A DNA stretch of 53,303 nucleotides, taken from NCBI GenBank assembly GCA_017460915.1, contig JAFUAA010000018.1:1-53303 (forward strand), in the 5' to 3' direction. Below, piece after piece: positions 24,253 through 33,195 of this stretch (position 1 is the stretch's first letter; each line of letters starts with the position of its first letter). The translations under genes were made by a program, and so were the position numbers. This DNA is from Bacteroidales bacterium (GTDB taxonomy: Bacteria; Bacteroidota; Bacteroidia; Bacteroidales; F082). Below the pieces are notes generated by a model. The model was not told the origin of the DNA. It saw only the letters and a program-made list of their open reading frames with translations, and ran no database searches.

Positions 24253-26076
24253 ATGGAAAAGAATAGTTTCAAAACGGGTTCGGTGAAGCCTTATCCGGAT
24301 ATTCCGCCCCGCACTTTCGACCTTTTGCCGAGGTTCGTTGAGAAATTCGGCAAGAAAAAGGTGATGTTTGCCTGCAAGGCGGACGGGGATTGGAAGAAAT
24401 ACAACGGTCGCGACTTCTTGAAGATGACGGATACCATCAGCCAAGGATTGATGGGCTTCGGCGTTGGGAAGGGCGATCGTGTGGCGGTGGTTTCCAACAA
24501 CTGTCCGCAATGGAATATGGTGGACTTTGCCGTGCAGCAGATTGGCGCTATCTTGGTGCCGATTTATCCTACTGTGCGCCAAAGCGATTTCGAGCATATA
24601 TTGGACCATGCCGAACCTAAGGTGATTTTTGTGGAAGGCTCGTTGCTTCACAAGAAGCTCGACGGCATCTTTAAGGCCATGCCGAATCCGCCCAAGGAGT
24701 TTGTTTTCAATCCCGTGGAGGGCTTGATGACGCTCCGTGGCTTGATGGTTTCGGTGAAGGTCGACAAGAAGAGCCTTGCCGCCTTGCAGGCGCACAAGGA
24801 TGCTGTTGCCCCCGAGGATGTGGCCACCATCATCTACACTTCAGGCACGCTGGGCACTCCCAAAGGCGTGATGCTGACCCACCATAACCTGATGAGCTGC
24901 ATTGCTTATTACGGACCGCATTACCCTGTGGCGAGTTCGCATAAGGTGGTGAGTTTCTTGCCTTTGTCGCATATCTATGAGCGTTCCGTGCTGTATACCC
25001 ACTTGTATCTTGGCAACTCGACCTATTATGTGGAGAACTTCGGCACCATCATGCGCGACATCGTTGATGTGAAACCAGAGCATTTTACCACGGTGCCTCG
25101 CGTTGTTGAAAAGGTGTATAACGGCATCATGCGCAAAGGCGACAAGTTGAAAGGCGTGAAGAAACGCATCTTCCATTGGGCATTCCAGTTGGCTGAACGC
25201 TACGATGAGACGGGACGCCACAACGGTAGGGCTTATCGTTTCAAGTTGCATATCGCCAACAGGTTGGTGTTCAGGGATGTGCGCAAGGCTTTTGGCGGGC
25301 GTTTGGAGTTCATCATCTCAGGCGGTGCCAGCTTGCAACCGCGTTTGGTGCGCCTTTTCGCCGCCATGAACATCCCCATCATCGAAGGTTATGGCCTGAC
25401 GGAGACCTCGCCTGTGATTTGCACCAATAGTCTGGCCATGAATGTGGTGAAGGCAGGATCCGTTGGCGTGCCTTGCGATAGTGTCCACATCAAGATTGAC
25501 CCGGAGACGGGCGAGATTCTGGTGGAAGGCTCTCCCGTGATGAAAGGCTATTACAAGGACGAGGAGCAGACTAAGATTGCCATTGACGAGGACGGATATT
25601 TCCACACGGGCGACATTGGCGAGTTTGACGAGGATGGCTTGCTGAAAATCACTGGCCGTATGAAGGAAATCTTCAAGGACTCGATGGGCAAATATATTTC
25701 TCCCGCCTTGATTGAGAACCGCTTTGCCGAGTCGCCGCTCATCAACAGCATCATGGTGGTGGGCGAAAACCAGAAGTTTGCCGCGGCATTGATTGTACCT
25801 AACTTCGAGAATTTGAAGACTTGGTGCGAAGAAAACCATATCGCCTACACCACCAATGCCGAAATCATCAAGGAGAAGAAGGTGAATGACCGCTACCGCA
25901 GGGAGGTGGATAGTTACAACAAGTACTTCGGCGATTTCGAGAAGGTGAAGCGCTTCGAGCTGGTCGACCGCGAGTGGACCATCGAGGAGGGCGAGATCAC
26001 CCCGAGCCTGAAGATCCGCCGCAAGGTCATCGCCGAGCATTTCAGCGATTTGATTGAAGGGATGTTTGCGGAGTGA
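24253..26076 (+). CDS. Long-chain fatty acid-CoA ligase
   Basis: The protein has 607 residues from the ATG at 24253; a GTG two codons earlier is possible. It activates long-chain fatty acids to acyl-CoA via acyl-AMP. The P-loop-like motif is TIIYTSGTLGTPKGVMLTHH near residues 193-212. It is followed by the linker motif FLPLSHIYERS and the A5 region IIEGYGLTETSPVIC. YFHTGDIGEFDEDGLLKITG and KEIFKDSMGKYISPALIENR form the C-terminal hinge. The class is the bacterial FadD/long-chain type without membrane helices. It marks the left border of the accessory region that follows. Confidence 0.93.
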   Translation: MEKNSFKTGSVKPYPDIPPRTFDLLPRFVEKFGKKKVMFACKADGDWKKYNGRDFLKMTDTISQGLMGFGVGKGDRVAVVSNNCPQWNMVDFAVQQIGAILVPIYPTVRQSDFEHILDHAEPKVIFVEGSLLHKKLDGIFKAMPNPPKEFVFNPVEGLMTLRGLMVSVKVDKKSLAALQAHKDAVAPEDVATIIYTSGTLGTPKGVMLTHHNLMSCIAYYGPHYPVASSHKVVSFLPLSHIYERSVLYTHLYLGNSTYYVENFGTIMRDIVDVKPEHFTTVPRVVEKVYNGIMRKGDKLKGVKKRIFHWAFQLAERYDETGRHNGRAYRFKLHIANRLVFRDVRKAFGGRLEFIISGGASLQPRLVRLFAAMNIPIIEGYGLTETSPVICTNSLAMNVVKAGSVGVPCDSVHIKIDPETGEILVEGSPVMKGYYKDEEQTKIAIDEDGYFHTGDIGEFDEDGLLKITGRMKEIFKDSMGKYISPALIENRFAESPLINSIMVVGENQKFAAALIVPNFENLKTWCEENHIAYTTNAEIIKEKKVNDRYRREVDSYNKYFGDFEKVKRFELVDREWTIEEGEITPSLKIRRKVIAEHFSDLIEGMFAE

Positions 26077-26197
26077 TGGGCGCATTACTTTGGTGTTTGG
26101 AAAGTGACCCTGAAACATCGCAAAAGTTATCTCCAAAATGTGTTTTTTAAAAAAGAGTTCTATATTGTTGTTTTTCTTATATTTGCATTGTTTTTTA

Positions 26198-26219
26198 AAT
26201 CCAATTTGGATTGTTTTTT
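26198..26219 (+). terminator. Weak terminator after the acyl-CoA ligase
   Basis: AATCC-AATTT-GGATT is followed by G and six T. The stem is only 5 bp and A/T-rich, so efficiency is doubtful. A TATATTTG box at 26178-26185 lies just before it and could be an extra upstream promoter. Confidence 0.35.
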
Positions 26220-26238
26220 GAACTTTTTTATCGTTTTT

Positions 26239-26269
26239 TTTGTTTTGGAATGAAATTGTCGTATATTTG
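26239..26269 (+). promoter_or_regulatory. Promoter of the long-hairpin RNA and possibly the eight-gene operon
   Basis: TTTG at 26239-26242 and TATATTTG at 26262-26269 are separated by 19 bp, a textbook Bacteroidota -33/-7 arrangement. Transcription would begin near 26276. Confidence 0.65.
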
Positions 26270-26275
26270 CAACCT

Positions 26276-26514
26276 GAATTAACGGATTGTATCACTAAAA
26301 ACAAATAAAAGTAAGAAGATTTACACCTTATTAAATAGGCAAGCATAGAGACGAATTTCATCTGTTCTAAAATTTGGCGATTTTAATGGAGAGTAATCTT
26401 TGAGATTTAGTTCAATATGCTCACGCAAGGCGTGAGCTGGACTATTTCATCGAGATTACGGGTTACGCCAAATACCTAGAACAGCGGGAAACAGTCGAGT
26501 TTCACGCTTTTTTT
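26276..26514 (+). ncRNA. Candidate structured RNA: one long interrupted hairpin, 6S-like or operon leader
   Basis: Four nested stems make a 123-nt rod. CTGTTCTA (26362-26369) with ATTTGGCG (26372-26379) pairs with CGCCAAAT (26466-26473) and TAGAACAG (26477-26484). GTAATCT (26393-26399) pairs with AGATTAC (26453-26459). TAGTTCA (26408-26414) pairs with TGGACTA (26438-26444). The tip is GCTCACGC-AAG-GCGTGAGC (26419-26437). A promoter lies upstream and a terminator directly downstream, giving a discrete RNA of about 240 nt. The rod shape, its terminator and a TAATCTTTG stretch resembling a promoter -7 box in the stem recall 6S RNA. The alternative is a regulatory leader of the operon that starts 43 bp later. 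I cannot match it to a named family. Confidence 0.6.
26484..26514 (+). terminator. Terminator of the long-hairpin RNA
   Basis: GCG and GAAAC pair with GTTTC and CGC around AGTCGA, followed by seven T at 26508-26514. The first gene of the operon starts 43 bp later with no clear promoter between, so the operon probably depends on read-through. Confidence 0.65.
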
Positions 26515-26556
26515 GTACAATTGGATGATATGGTATAACAGATAAAACAAGTAGAA

Positions 26557-27876
26557 ATGAGAGATTTTTTGTTGCTAATTATCGTATGTTTGATGTTGAA
26601 TGGCTGCAATGCCAAGGACAACAGAAGAATTGAGAGTCAACAACAACGTAACGGAGTCCCCGAAATGCCAATGAAAGCACCCGGTATGAGCTATAATGGA
26701 AATGCCGATGAAACAAGCTATGCTACGAGCCAAACTTCAACTTCCTTCCAAGTCAATGTGTATTTGGAAAACTCTGGAAGTATGAATGGATATGTCGATG
26801 CTGGCAAAACAGATTTCCAGCACAATGTATTCAACTATCTTGATGATGTCGAACAGTGGCTTGGTTCGCAGCTTAATTTGTTTTTTATCAATAGCAAAAT
26901 CATTCCTAAAGGGAGCAATCTCAATGATTACATCAGCAAATTGACTCCGAATGATTTCAAGAGTTCGGGCGGAAATACATTGACAACAGATATAGCCGAT
27001 TTGTTCAGGCAGGTATTGGAGCAAGGAAATGATAGTGTCGTCTCCATTTTGATATCTGACTTTATCTTCTCTCCTGGAACGCAGAACAATCCAGAGGCTT
27101 ATTTGGGCGAACAGCAGGTGAAAATCAAGAGGGCTTTTGAGAATTACTTGAATCAAAATCCCAATCTTGCCGTTATAGTGTATCAGTTGTATTCAAATTT
27201 CAAGGGAACCTATTACGATTATTTGAATACACCCCACAAGGATTACGAAGGACGGAGACCTTATTATATATGGGTAATTGGACATCCGTTAAAAGTAGCC
27301 GAAATGAGAGTTGCCATTCCCGAAAACAAGTTTCTGCACAAAGTGGAGAACTTTTGGAGTATCACATCGCTTTCGCCAAATATTGAGAACTATGCCATAT
27401 TGCCAAACCCAAAGAAAGGTAGCTTTAACAAGTTGGGCAAAGATAGAATGAATAAAATGAAAAAAGACACTCAAGGGGAGTTCATGTTTACCATTGGAGC
27501 AGACTTTGGTGTGTTGGATTCGATTTTGGGAAACAACTATCTGCTTGACACGAATCATTATGCAAGGATTATCAACAAACATACAGCAGACGACTGGTAT
27601 ATTACCGTTTCGCCAAATACTATCCCGACATCTCCGGCAACGCATAATATCAGCCTATTTACAAAAGGAAATCTACCAAAAGGCGATTTTGAATTGGCCA
27701 TTTGCAGAAATAAACCGAAATGGGCAGATGAGTATTCCGACATGGACGACCGCGTATTAAGCGAGTCCAACCAAATGAAAACCTACGGGTTGCACATTAT
27801 CTTCGACGGTATTGTGCGAGCCTATTCAGCCAAGTGTGGCGACTACTATTCGAGTATGAATTTCAAAATGAATTGA
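26557..27876 (+). CDS. Operon gene 1: lipoprotein with VWA-like domain
   Basis: The protein has 439 residues. MRDFLLLIIVCLMLNGC is a lipoprotein signal with the cysteine at residue 17, followed by a polar linker. From about residue 62 the pattern is von Willebrand factor A-like. NVYLENSGSMNGYV at 67-80 sits where the DxSxS metal site belongs, with Glu in place of the first Asp. SSGGNTLTTDIADLF and VVSILISDFIFSPG supply the later threonine and aspartate positions. The C-terminal half from about 250 is of unknown fold. It should sit in the envelope, possibly as a metal-dependent adhesion or sensor subunit. It starts an eight-gene run with spacings of -4 to +7 bp. Confidence 0.75.
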   Translation: MRDFLLLIIVCLMLNGCNAKDNRRIESQQQRNGVPEMPMKAPGMSYNGNADETSYATSQTSTSFQVNVYLENSGSMNGYVDAGKTDFQHNVFNYLDDVEQWLGSQLNLFFINSKIIPKGSNLNDYISKLTPNDFKSSGGNTLTTDIADLFRQVLEQGNDSVVSILISDFIFSPGTQNNPEAYLGEQQVKIKRAFENYLNQNPNLAVIVYQLYSNFKGTYYDYLNTPHKDYEGRRPYYIWVIGHPLKVAEMRVAIPENKFLHKVENFWSITSLSPNIENYAILPNPKKGSFNKLGKDRMNKMKKDTQGEFMFTIGADFGVLDSILGNNYLLDTNHYARIINKHTADDWYITVSPNTIPTSPATHNISLFTKGNLPKGDFELAICRNKPKWADEYSDMDDRVLSESNQMKTYGLHIIFDGIVRAYSAKCGDYYSSMNFKMN

Positions 27877-27880
27877 CAAT

Positions 27881-28360
27881 ATGGACTTTTTTGACTTTTT
27901 CTACAGATGGAAATCCTTCTATGGTGCTCAATTGTTTGAACACATGAGAGGTTATGATGATGCACTTATGGATTACAATCCTGACCTCAATCAATTTCCT
28001 TCGCTATTCTTATGGACGATAGGAATTGTAGTGATTGTGTTCGTGTTGTATTATTACATCATCAACTCGCCAAGGCTTGCTAAATGGTGGCATTGGCTGA
28101 TTTCGTTGGCTATTGTTGCAGGCCTGACCTGTTGGGTCGGATTCAGAACCGTTAATGTTGAGGTAAGAAATCAGATTATTACGCCCAGCTTGCAACCATA
28201 CATTGGTCACAATAGCGCTTTGATGTTTGGTATTTACAATATGATGCTGGCGGTGCTATTCTACTTTATGTTCACTTTGCTTTTCAGAAGGTGGAGCAGG
28301 AACTGCAAGCACTCGCCGTGGGTATTATTGAAAACTAAATTAAACAATAAGAAGAAATGA
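27881..28360 (+). CDS. Operon gene 2: three-TM membrane protein
   Basis: The protein has 159 residues. The N-terminal 40 residues are soluble and aromatic-rich (MDFFDFFYRWKSFYGAQLFE). Three hydrophobic segments follow at about 43-62 (LFLWTIGIVVIVFVLYYYII), 70-88 (WHWLISLAIVAGLTCWVG) and 115-137 (FGIYNMMLAVLFYFMFTLLF), then a basic tail. I do not recognise the family. It lies 4 bp after the VWA-like lipoprotein gene, and its TGA overlaps the ATG of the tubulin-like gene, so all three are surely co-translated. A membrane anchor or coupling subunit is a reasonable guess. Confidence 0.7.
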   Translation: MDFFDFFYRWKSFYGAQLFEHMRGYDDALMDYNPDLNQFPSLFLWTIGIVVIVFVLYYYIINSPRLAKWWHWLISLAIVAGLTCWVGFRTVNVEVRNQIITPSLQPYIGHNSALMFGIYNMMLAVLFYFMFTLLFRRWSRNCKHSPWVLLKTKLNNKKK

Positions 28361-29790
28361 GCAAATTGTATGTTTTTGGCATAGGTGGAACCGGATCGCG
28401 AGTCCTGAAATCGTTGGTATTGCTGCTTGCTTCAGGTGTTGAATGCAAGATGGACATCGTTCCTGTCATCATCGACCCTGATGATTCTGCCGCAGACATG
28501 ACTCGTACAGTCGAACTGATGAAGAAATACAAGGCTATCCGCGACAACAAATACCTTGAGTTTGCCGATGCCAACAAAAACAGGTTCTTCAAGACAGAAT
28601 TGCAATCCGTCGATGGTATGCAGGATTTCATCTTTAGTTTAGAAAACACGCATGACGGTAAGTTCAAGGACTTTATAAAGATGGATCAGCTTGACCCTTC
28701 GTCGAAGGCACTTGTGAAGATGCTTTTTTCAGAAAAGAACTTGGAATCCGACATGAAGGTTGGCTTCAAAGGCAATCCTAACATTGGTAGCGTCGTGCTC
28801 AACCAGTTCGCGGATTCACAGGAATACAAGAACTTTGCCAATGGATTCGCAGATGATGGGAAAGACAGGATTTTTATCATCAGTTCAATTTTCGGCGGAA
28901 CAGGTGCAAGCGGTTTCCCATTACTGTTGAAAACGATTAGAAACGACAAGAACTCCCCAAAGTGGAAGGCTATCAGTGAATGCAAGATAGGGGCAGTAAC
29001 AGTGATGCCGTATTTTGGAGTGACCCAAGATGACAACAGTGAAGTTGATTCCTCAACTTTCATATCAAAGACAAAATCGGCATTAGCGTATTATGAGAAA
29101 AATATCAGCGGTAACAATTCGTTGGATGCGCTATATTACATTGGCGATTTGGTTACAGCGTCGTATGAGAATCGTGAAGGCGGTTCGGGACAAAGGAACG
29201 ATGCTCATTTCATCGAATTGTGTTCTGCCCTTGCCGTGTTGGATTTTGCCAATACGCCAAACGAAGCCTTTGATGGCGGCACAAAGCATTATGAGTATGG
29301 ACTGAAAGATGATAATAATGGAAACGAATTGACATTCAAGAATTTGTGTGAGAAAACCAAAAAAACCATCATGGTCCCATTGACGCAGTTCGTATTGATG
29401 AACAGGTATCTGAACTATGGTTTCGAGAAAGGTGGCAAATCCCAACCTTGGGCCATAGACAACCAATTGGACGACAACTTCTTCTCAGGTTACTTCTTCG
29501 AGCAGGTGCAGTCATTCCATCAGGATTTCCATCAATGGCTGGAAGAGATGGCAAGAAACAAGCGTGCATTCATGCCTTTTGATGCGGACAAGGTCAACCC
29601 TCTGTTTGAAATAGTCAATGGCTATAAGCCCAAGTCGAGTTTCCTCGGCAAAAAGAACTACGATTTGTTTGATGCTACACTTAATTCCAATTGGAAGGGC
29701 TGGAACAGTGCCGCTTCACGAGAGCAGAAATTCATGGAACTTTTCTATAGGGCAACAGAAAAATTGGTAAATGAAAAATACAACATGTAA
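28357..29790 (+). CDS. Operon gene 3: tubulin-like protein
   Basis: The protein has 477 residues. MSKLYVFGIGGTGSRVLKSL at the start is the nucleotide-binding loop of the tubulin_2-like families. DIVPVIIDPDDSAADMTRT follows as the next strand and loop. FIISSIFGGTGASGFPLLLK near residues 172-191 is the tubulin/FtsZ signature G-G-T-G-[ST]-G with one change (GGTGASG). The C-terminal 200 residues are specific to this protein, for example WAIDNQLDDNFFSGYFFEQV. It should bind and perhaps hydrolyse GTP and may polymerise. It is cytosolic, overlaps gene 2 by 4 bp and precedes the Hsp70/actin-like gene by 3 bp. Confidence 0.8.
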   Translation: MSKLYVFGIGGTGSRVLKSLVLLLASGVECKMDIVPVIIDPDDSAADMTRTVELMKKYKAIRDNKYLEFADANKNRFFKTELQSVDGMQDFIFSLENTHDGKFKDFIKMDQLDPSSKALVKMLFSEKNLESDMKVGFKGNPNIGSVVLNQFADSQEYKNFANGFADDGKDRIFIISSIFGGTGASGFPLLLKTIRNDKNSPKWKAISECKIGAVTVMPYFGVTQDDNSEVDSSTFISKTKSALAYYEKNISGNNSLDALYYIGDLVTASYENREGGSGQRNDAHFIELCSALAVLDFANTPNEAFDGGTKHYEYGLKDDNNGNELTFKNLCEKTKKTIMVPLTQFVLMNRYLNYGFEKGGKSQPWAIDNQLDDNFFSGYFFEQVQSFHQDFHQWLEEMARNKRAFMPFDADKVNPLFEIVNGYKPKSSFLGKKNYDLFDATLNSNWKGWNSAASREQKFMELFYRATEKLVNEKYNM

Positions 29791-29793
29791 ACT

Positions 29794-32700
29794 ATGAGCA
29801 AGATATTGAGAATATACGAGGAAGGTGGAGAGACTTCCGACGATTGGGGCAAGGCAAAGAAATATGGCTCCGATGTCATAAAGAAAATCCAAGACCCAGC
29901 AGGACTCACTGCAAAAAAGGAAATAACATCCATTCCATCTCCGTTTGCAAGAATCGACTTGGCCAAGACCGCTTTCAAGTATGTGGTGGATTCGGGTAAT
30001 CTTGACGGCAATACCATATATCATAAAATCGTTTCCGACTGCTTTGATGTTGGTGAGATTTTCTTCAACTTTGACAAGCTTACCTATGAAGATTCCGTGA
30101 CGCACAAAAACAAGCCGATGTTTGAGATTGTAGTGTGGGATAGGCAAAACGAAATTGAAATCCTGAAAAAGAGCAAACTGAAAGAGCATCGTATTCTTGG
30201 CGAGACATTGGATATGTATCTCAATCAAGATGCCAAGACATATAATTTCGATGCCTTGAAGAGATTATATCTGTTGAAATATATTGGTCCAGGACACAAA
30301 CCGATCGATATTGTTGGTGCCACATCACCAGTGACCATTTTCTTCAGCACTGCCAATGACTTGAGTCGGCTGTCGCAGCTTATCAGTTTTGGCGGAAACT
30401 ACCGCCCCTTTGACAATGTATTTGCAGCGTTGCACAAGAGAGATTTCAAGTTTCAACGATACTTGTATGCGTTGCGAGAATCTTTCCCGCAATTCCCTTC
30501 GCTGTTCCCTGAAATCCACGCATACCTTGAAAAGAATCATGAGTATCTCTCCGATGCAGAAAAAGAGGAAGTCCGTTCGTTGGATGCCAATTCCATAGAA
30601 GAGTTAGATGAGCTGTCTTTGATTGGCAATGTGGTGAACGTAAACGATATGCCACTTAGGAAATCTCCAGTAAATCAAGGTGGCATCGAGAGTGATTTTG
30701 CCATAAGTTCAAAGGTGTATGTTGGGAAGAAGCCTCTCGTGCTTCCCGTTGAAGCAGGCGACAAGTATGTGAGCCTGAAATATGTCAATGACAACTGGAA
30801 TAAGAACTATCATGCCCCATATTTCGATACAAGGTCGTTAGAGGATAGGGTATTACCAGAGACGAGCGAGAAACACCCGTATCTGACTATCGGTGATTTC
30901 CTGAGTCCTTCGATAGTTTCCATGCCATACCAATTGAATGTTGACTCGTTTTTTGACGGGAATAGCAACGATGACAACCAAACATTCTTGTTGCCTTTGA
31001 CGGAGAGGTTCTTCGAGTATTTCAATGTAGAAGATTTGATGGGAACGGTGAAAGATGGTCATCAATCAAGAAAGATGGTGGAACTGAAGCCTGTTGGCGA
31101 TGGCGCGGTTTTGGTTGTTCTTAGGATACCCATCCAAAAGTCTCGTGTGATTGAATACGAGAGAATGTATTACAAGAGCGCGGTCGATGATGGCAAATCA
31201 GGAGTGGTTGTCGAGAGACGTTTTGGTTTGGGCGTATTCCCATTGGTCGATTTTGGTAGCATGGGACAAACGGCACCATATTACCGTATCGCGTTTTTCG
31301 GCAAAACAAAAGGTGATGTATTGAGATTTGTAAGCGGAAAGAATGTGGCTGATTATAAGGCACACGTTGTCAGGCGTGATGCCGACAGGGTATGTAGCAT
31401 TGAGTCATACGTTGTCGAAAAGACGTTTGACCACATCGAGTTTCTGTTTGATGACATCAGCAATGTGATAGTTCCTCGTTTCTATAAGCCTGGTGGCGGT
31501 TCACGGTTCGTCTTCGCCATTGATTTTGGCACGACAAACACTCACATCGAATACACAAAAGACGACCAAGGTAGGACTATGCCTTTCACAATAGGTAAAG
31601 AAGACCAGCAAATGAAACGAATGCACAAAAGCTATTCTGCCGCTGGCGATCGCGATATAGAATATGCCTTTGACGATGCATTCGTTCCTGATACCATCGG
31701 CAACGCAGACCAATATGCTTTCCCGATGAGGACGGTGTTTGCCGAAAACAAGAAAATCAACTATAGCACTCCGACATACACCTTGGCCGATGGAAACATA
31801 CCTTTCAGATACGGCAAGTCGCAAGACCCCATTTACAACAACAAGCCAGTGACCGATCTGAAATGGTCGAACGACAAGGACAATGCCAAGCGCGTCGAAA
31901 TGTATCTCGAGAACATCTTCTTGCTTATTAGGAACAAGGTGTTACTCAATGATGGTGACTTGCAGGCCACGCGAATTGTTTGGTTCTACCCAGCCAGCAT
32001 GACTCGGGCGCGGTGCAATGAGTTTAAGTCTATTTGGAAGAGACTCTACGACCGTTATTTTGGCGGTGCGGGGTTGGAGATGATGTCGGAGTCCATCGCT
32101 CCTTATTACTATTACAAGCAGAAGAAAGGTGCTATGTCGAATGTGGTGACCATCGACATTGGAGGCGGCACTACTGATGTGTTTATCGTTGAAGATGGGA
32201 TGCAAGGTTCAAAAAGAATGCTTTCGTCTTTCCGCTTTGCAGCCAATGCGATTTTCGGAGACGGGTATAATTTTCCGTCAAACGAGAATGGGTTTGTCAA
32301 CGCTTTCAAGAGTGAGGCGGAGAAGGTTTTTGAGAATAACCAGGATAAAGATGGCATTCCTGATTTACAAAATGCGTATAAAGCGATTCTCGAGTCAGAG
32401 AAGTCGACCGATGTCGTCAACTTCTTCTTCTCTTTAGCAGGCAACAGGGTTATTAGTGACAATCAGATTCCCTATAACTACTTGGAAACCTTGTCGCGCG
32501 ATGAGGACTTCAAGTATGTTTTCATCGTGTTCTATGGCGCCATCTTGTATTATGTGGCCACTATGATGAAATCTAAGGGTTACAAAATGCCGCAAACACT
32601 TGCTTTCAGCGGGAATGGCTCGCGAACCTTGTTCGCCCTTTCTGATGACGACAAGAGCATAGCATGTTTCGCTTCCAAGATTTTCGAGAAAGTGTATGGA

Positions 32701-33192
32701 GAGCAATACAGTAGCTCTTCCTTGAAAGTTGTTTTTGACAAAAATCCGAAACTCGCTACCTGTAAAGGAGGCATTATTCCGAAAGAATCCATTGAGTTTG
32801 ATACCATAGACGAAATGAAAACTTCGCTACTTGGAACGGATGCCGATACTTTTGCCTCAGAAATCAAGTACAATGCACTTGATGAGAGCCACCTGAAGGA
32901 AGTCGCCAAAATGGTATCAACCTTTGTTGACGAATTGTTTGAAATCGGCAATGAGAAGAGCTTCTTTGCAAATACCTTCAACGCAAGTAGGAAGTTTAGC
33001 GCCGAGGCAAAGGAATGTTGCAAGAAGGACCTCCAAGAATATACAAAGCAGGGCTTGGAAGCCAAGCAGAAAGACCTTGACGCATGGGGGGCTGGCAGAG
33101 ATGTGGAGATAGAGGAGACTTTGTTCTTCTATCCGCTTGTCGCTGTTCTCAATAGATTGGCCTTGGAAATCTATAACCTTAAAAACCAATAA
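29794..33192 (+). CDS. Operon gene 4: large protein with C-terminal Hsp70/actin-type ATPase
   Basis: The protein has 1132 residues. The first 560 have no motif I recognise and are probably beta-rich; they include LSRLSQLISFGGNYRPFDNVF and LPETSEKHPYLTIGDFLSPS. From about 570 the actin/Hsp70/sugar-kinase fold is clear. FVFAIDFGTTNTHIEY at about 572-587 is phosphate motif 1, NVVTIDIGGGTTDVFIVEDG at about 782-801 is phosphate motif 2, and LAFSGNGSRTLFAL at about 935-948 is the adenosine motif. A large insertion separates motifs 1 and 2. There are no membrane segments, so it is cytosolic. It lies between the tubulin-like and membrane coiled-coil genes with 3-bp gaps, which argues for one complex. 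Confidence 0.8.
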   Translation: MSKILRIYEEGGETSDDWGKAKKYGSDVIKKIQDPAGLTAKKEITSIPSPFARIDLAKTAFKYVVDSGNLDGNTIYHKIVSDCFDVGEIFFNFDKLTYEDSVTHKNKPMFEIVVWDRQNEIEILKKSKLKEHRILGETLDMYLNQDAKTYNFDALKRLYLLKYIGPGHKPIDIVGATSPVTIFFSTANDLSRLSQLISFGGNYRPFDNVFAALHKRDFKFQRYLYALRESFPQFPSLFPEIHAYLEKNHEYLSDAEKEEVRSLDANSIEELDELSLIGNVVNVNDMPLRKSPVNQGGIESDFAISSKVYVGKKPLVLPVEAGDKYVSLKYVNDNWNKNYHAPYFDTRSLEDRVLPETSEKHPYLTIGDFLSPSIVSMPYQLNVDSFFDGNSNDDNQTFLLPLTERFFEYFNVEDLMGTVKDGHQSRKMVELKPVGDGAVLVVLRIPIQKSRVIEYERMYYKSAVDDGKSGVVVERRFGLGVFPLVDFGSMGQTAPYYRIAFFGKTKGDVLRFVSGKNVADYKAHVVRRDADRVCSIESYVVEKTFDHIEFLFDDISNVIVPRFYKPGGGSRFVFAIDFGTTNTHIEYTKDDQGRTMPFTIGKEDQQMKRMHKSYSAAGDRDIEYAFDDAFVPDTIGNADQYAFPMRTVFAENKKINYSTPTYTLADGNIPFRYGKSQDPIYNNKPVTDLKWSNDKDNAKRVEMYLENIFLLIRNKVLLNDGDLQATRIVWFYPASMTRARCNEFKSIWKRLYDRYFGGAGLEMMSESIAPYYYYKQKKGAMSNVVTIDIGGGTTDVFIVEDGMQGSKRMLSSFRFAANAIFGDGYNFPSNENGFVNAFKSEAEKVFENNQDKDGIPDLQNAYKAILESEKSTDVVNFFFSLAGNRVISDNQIPYNYLETLSRDEDFKYVFIVFYGAILYYVATMMKSKGYKMPQTLAFSGNGSRTLFALSDDDKSIACFASKIFEKVYGEQYSSSSLKVVFDKNPKLATCKGGIIPKESIEFDTIDEMKTSLLGTDADTFASEIKYNALDESHLKEVAKMVSTFVDELFEIGNEKSFFANTFNASRKFSAEAKECCKKDLQEYTKQGLEAKQKDLDAWGAGRDVEIEETLFFYPLVAVLNRLALEIYNLKNQ

Positions 33193-33195
33193 GCC

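Noticed and set aside
26362-26484. Integron attC site
   Set aside because: The long inverted repeat lacks the RYYYAAC and GTTRRRY core sites, and no integrase gene is present.
26386-26538. RF2-like CTT-TGA frameshift site and short ORF inside the long-hairpin RNA
   Set aside because: The five-codon ORF and the following open frame have no similarity to release factor 2, and the sequence is better explained by RNA base pairing.
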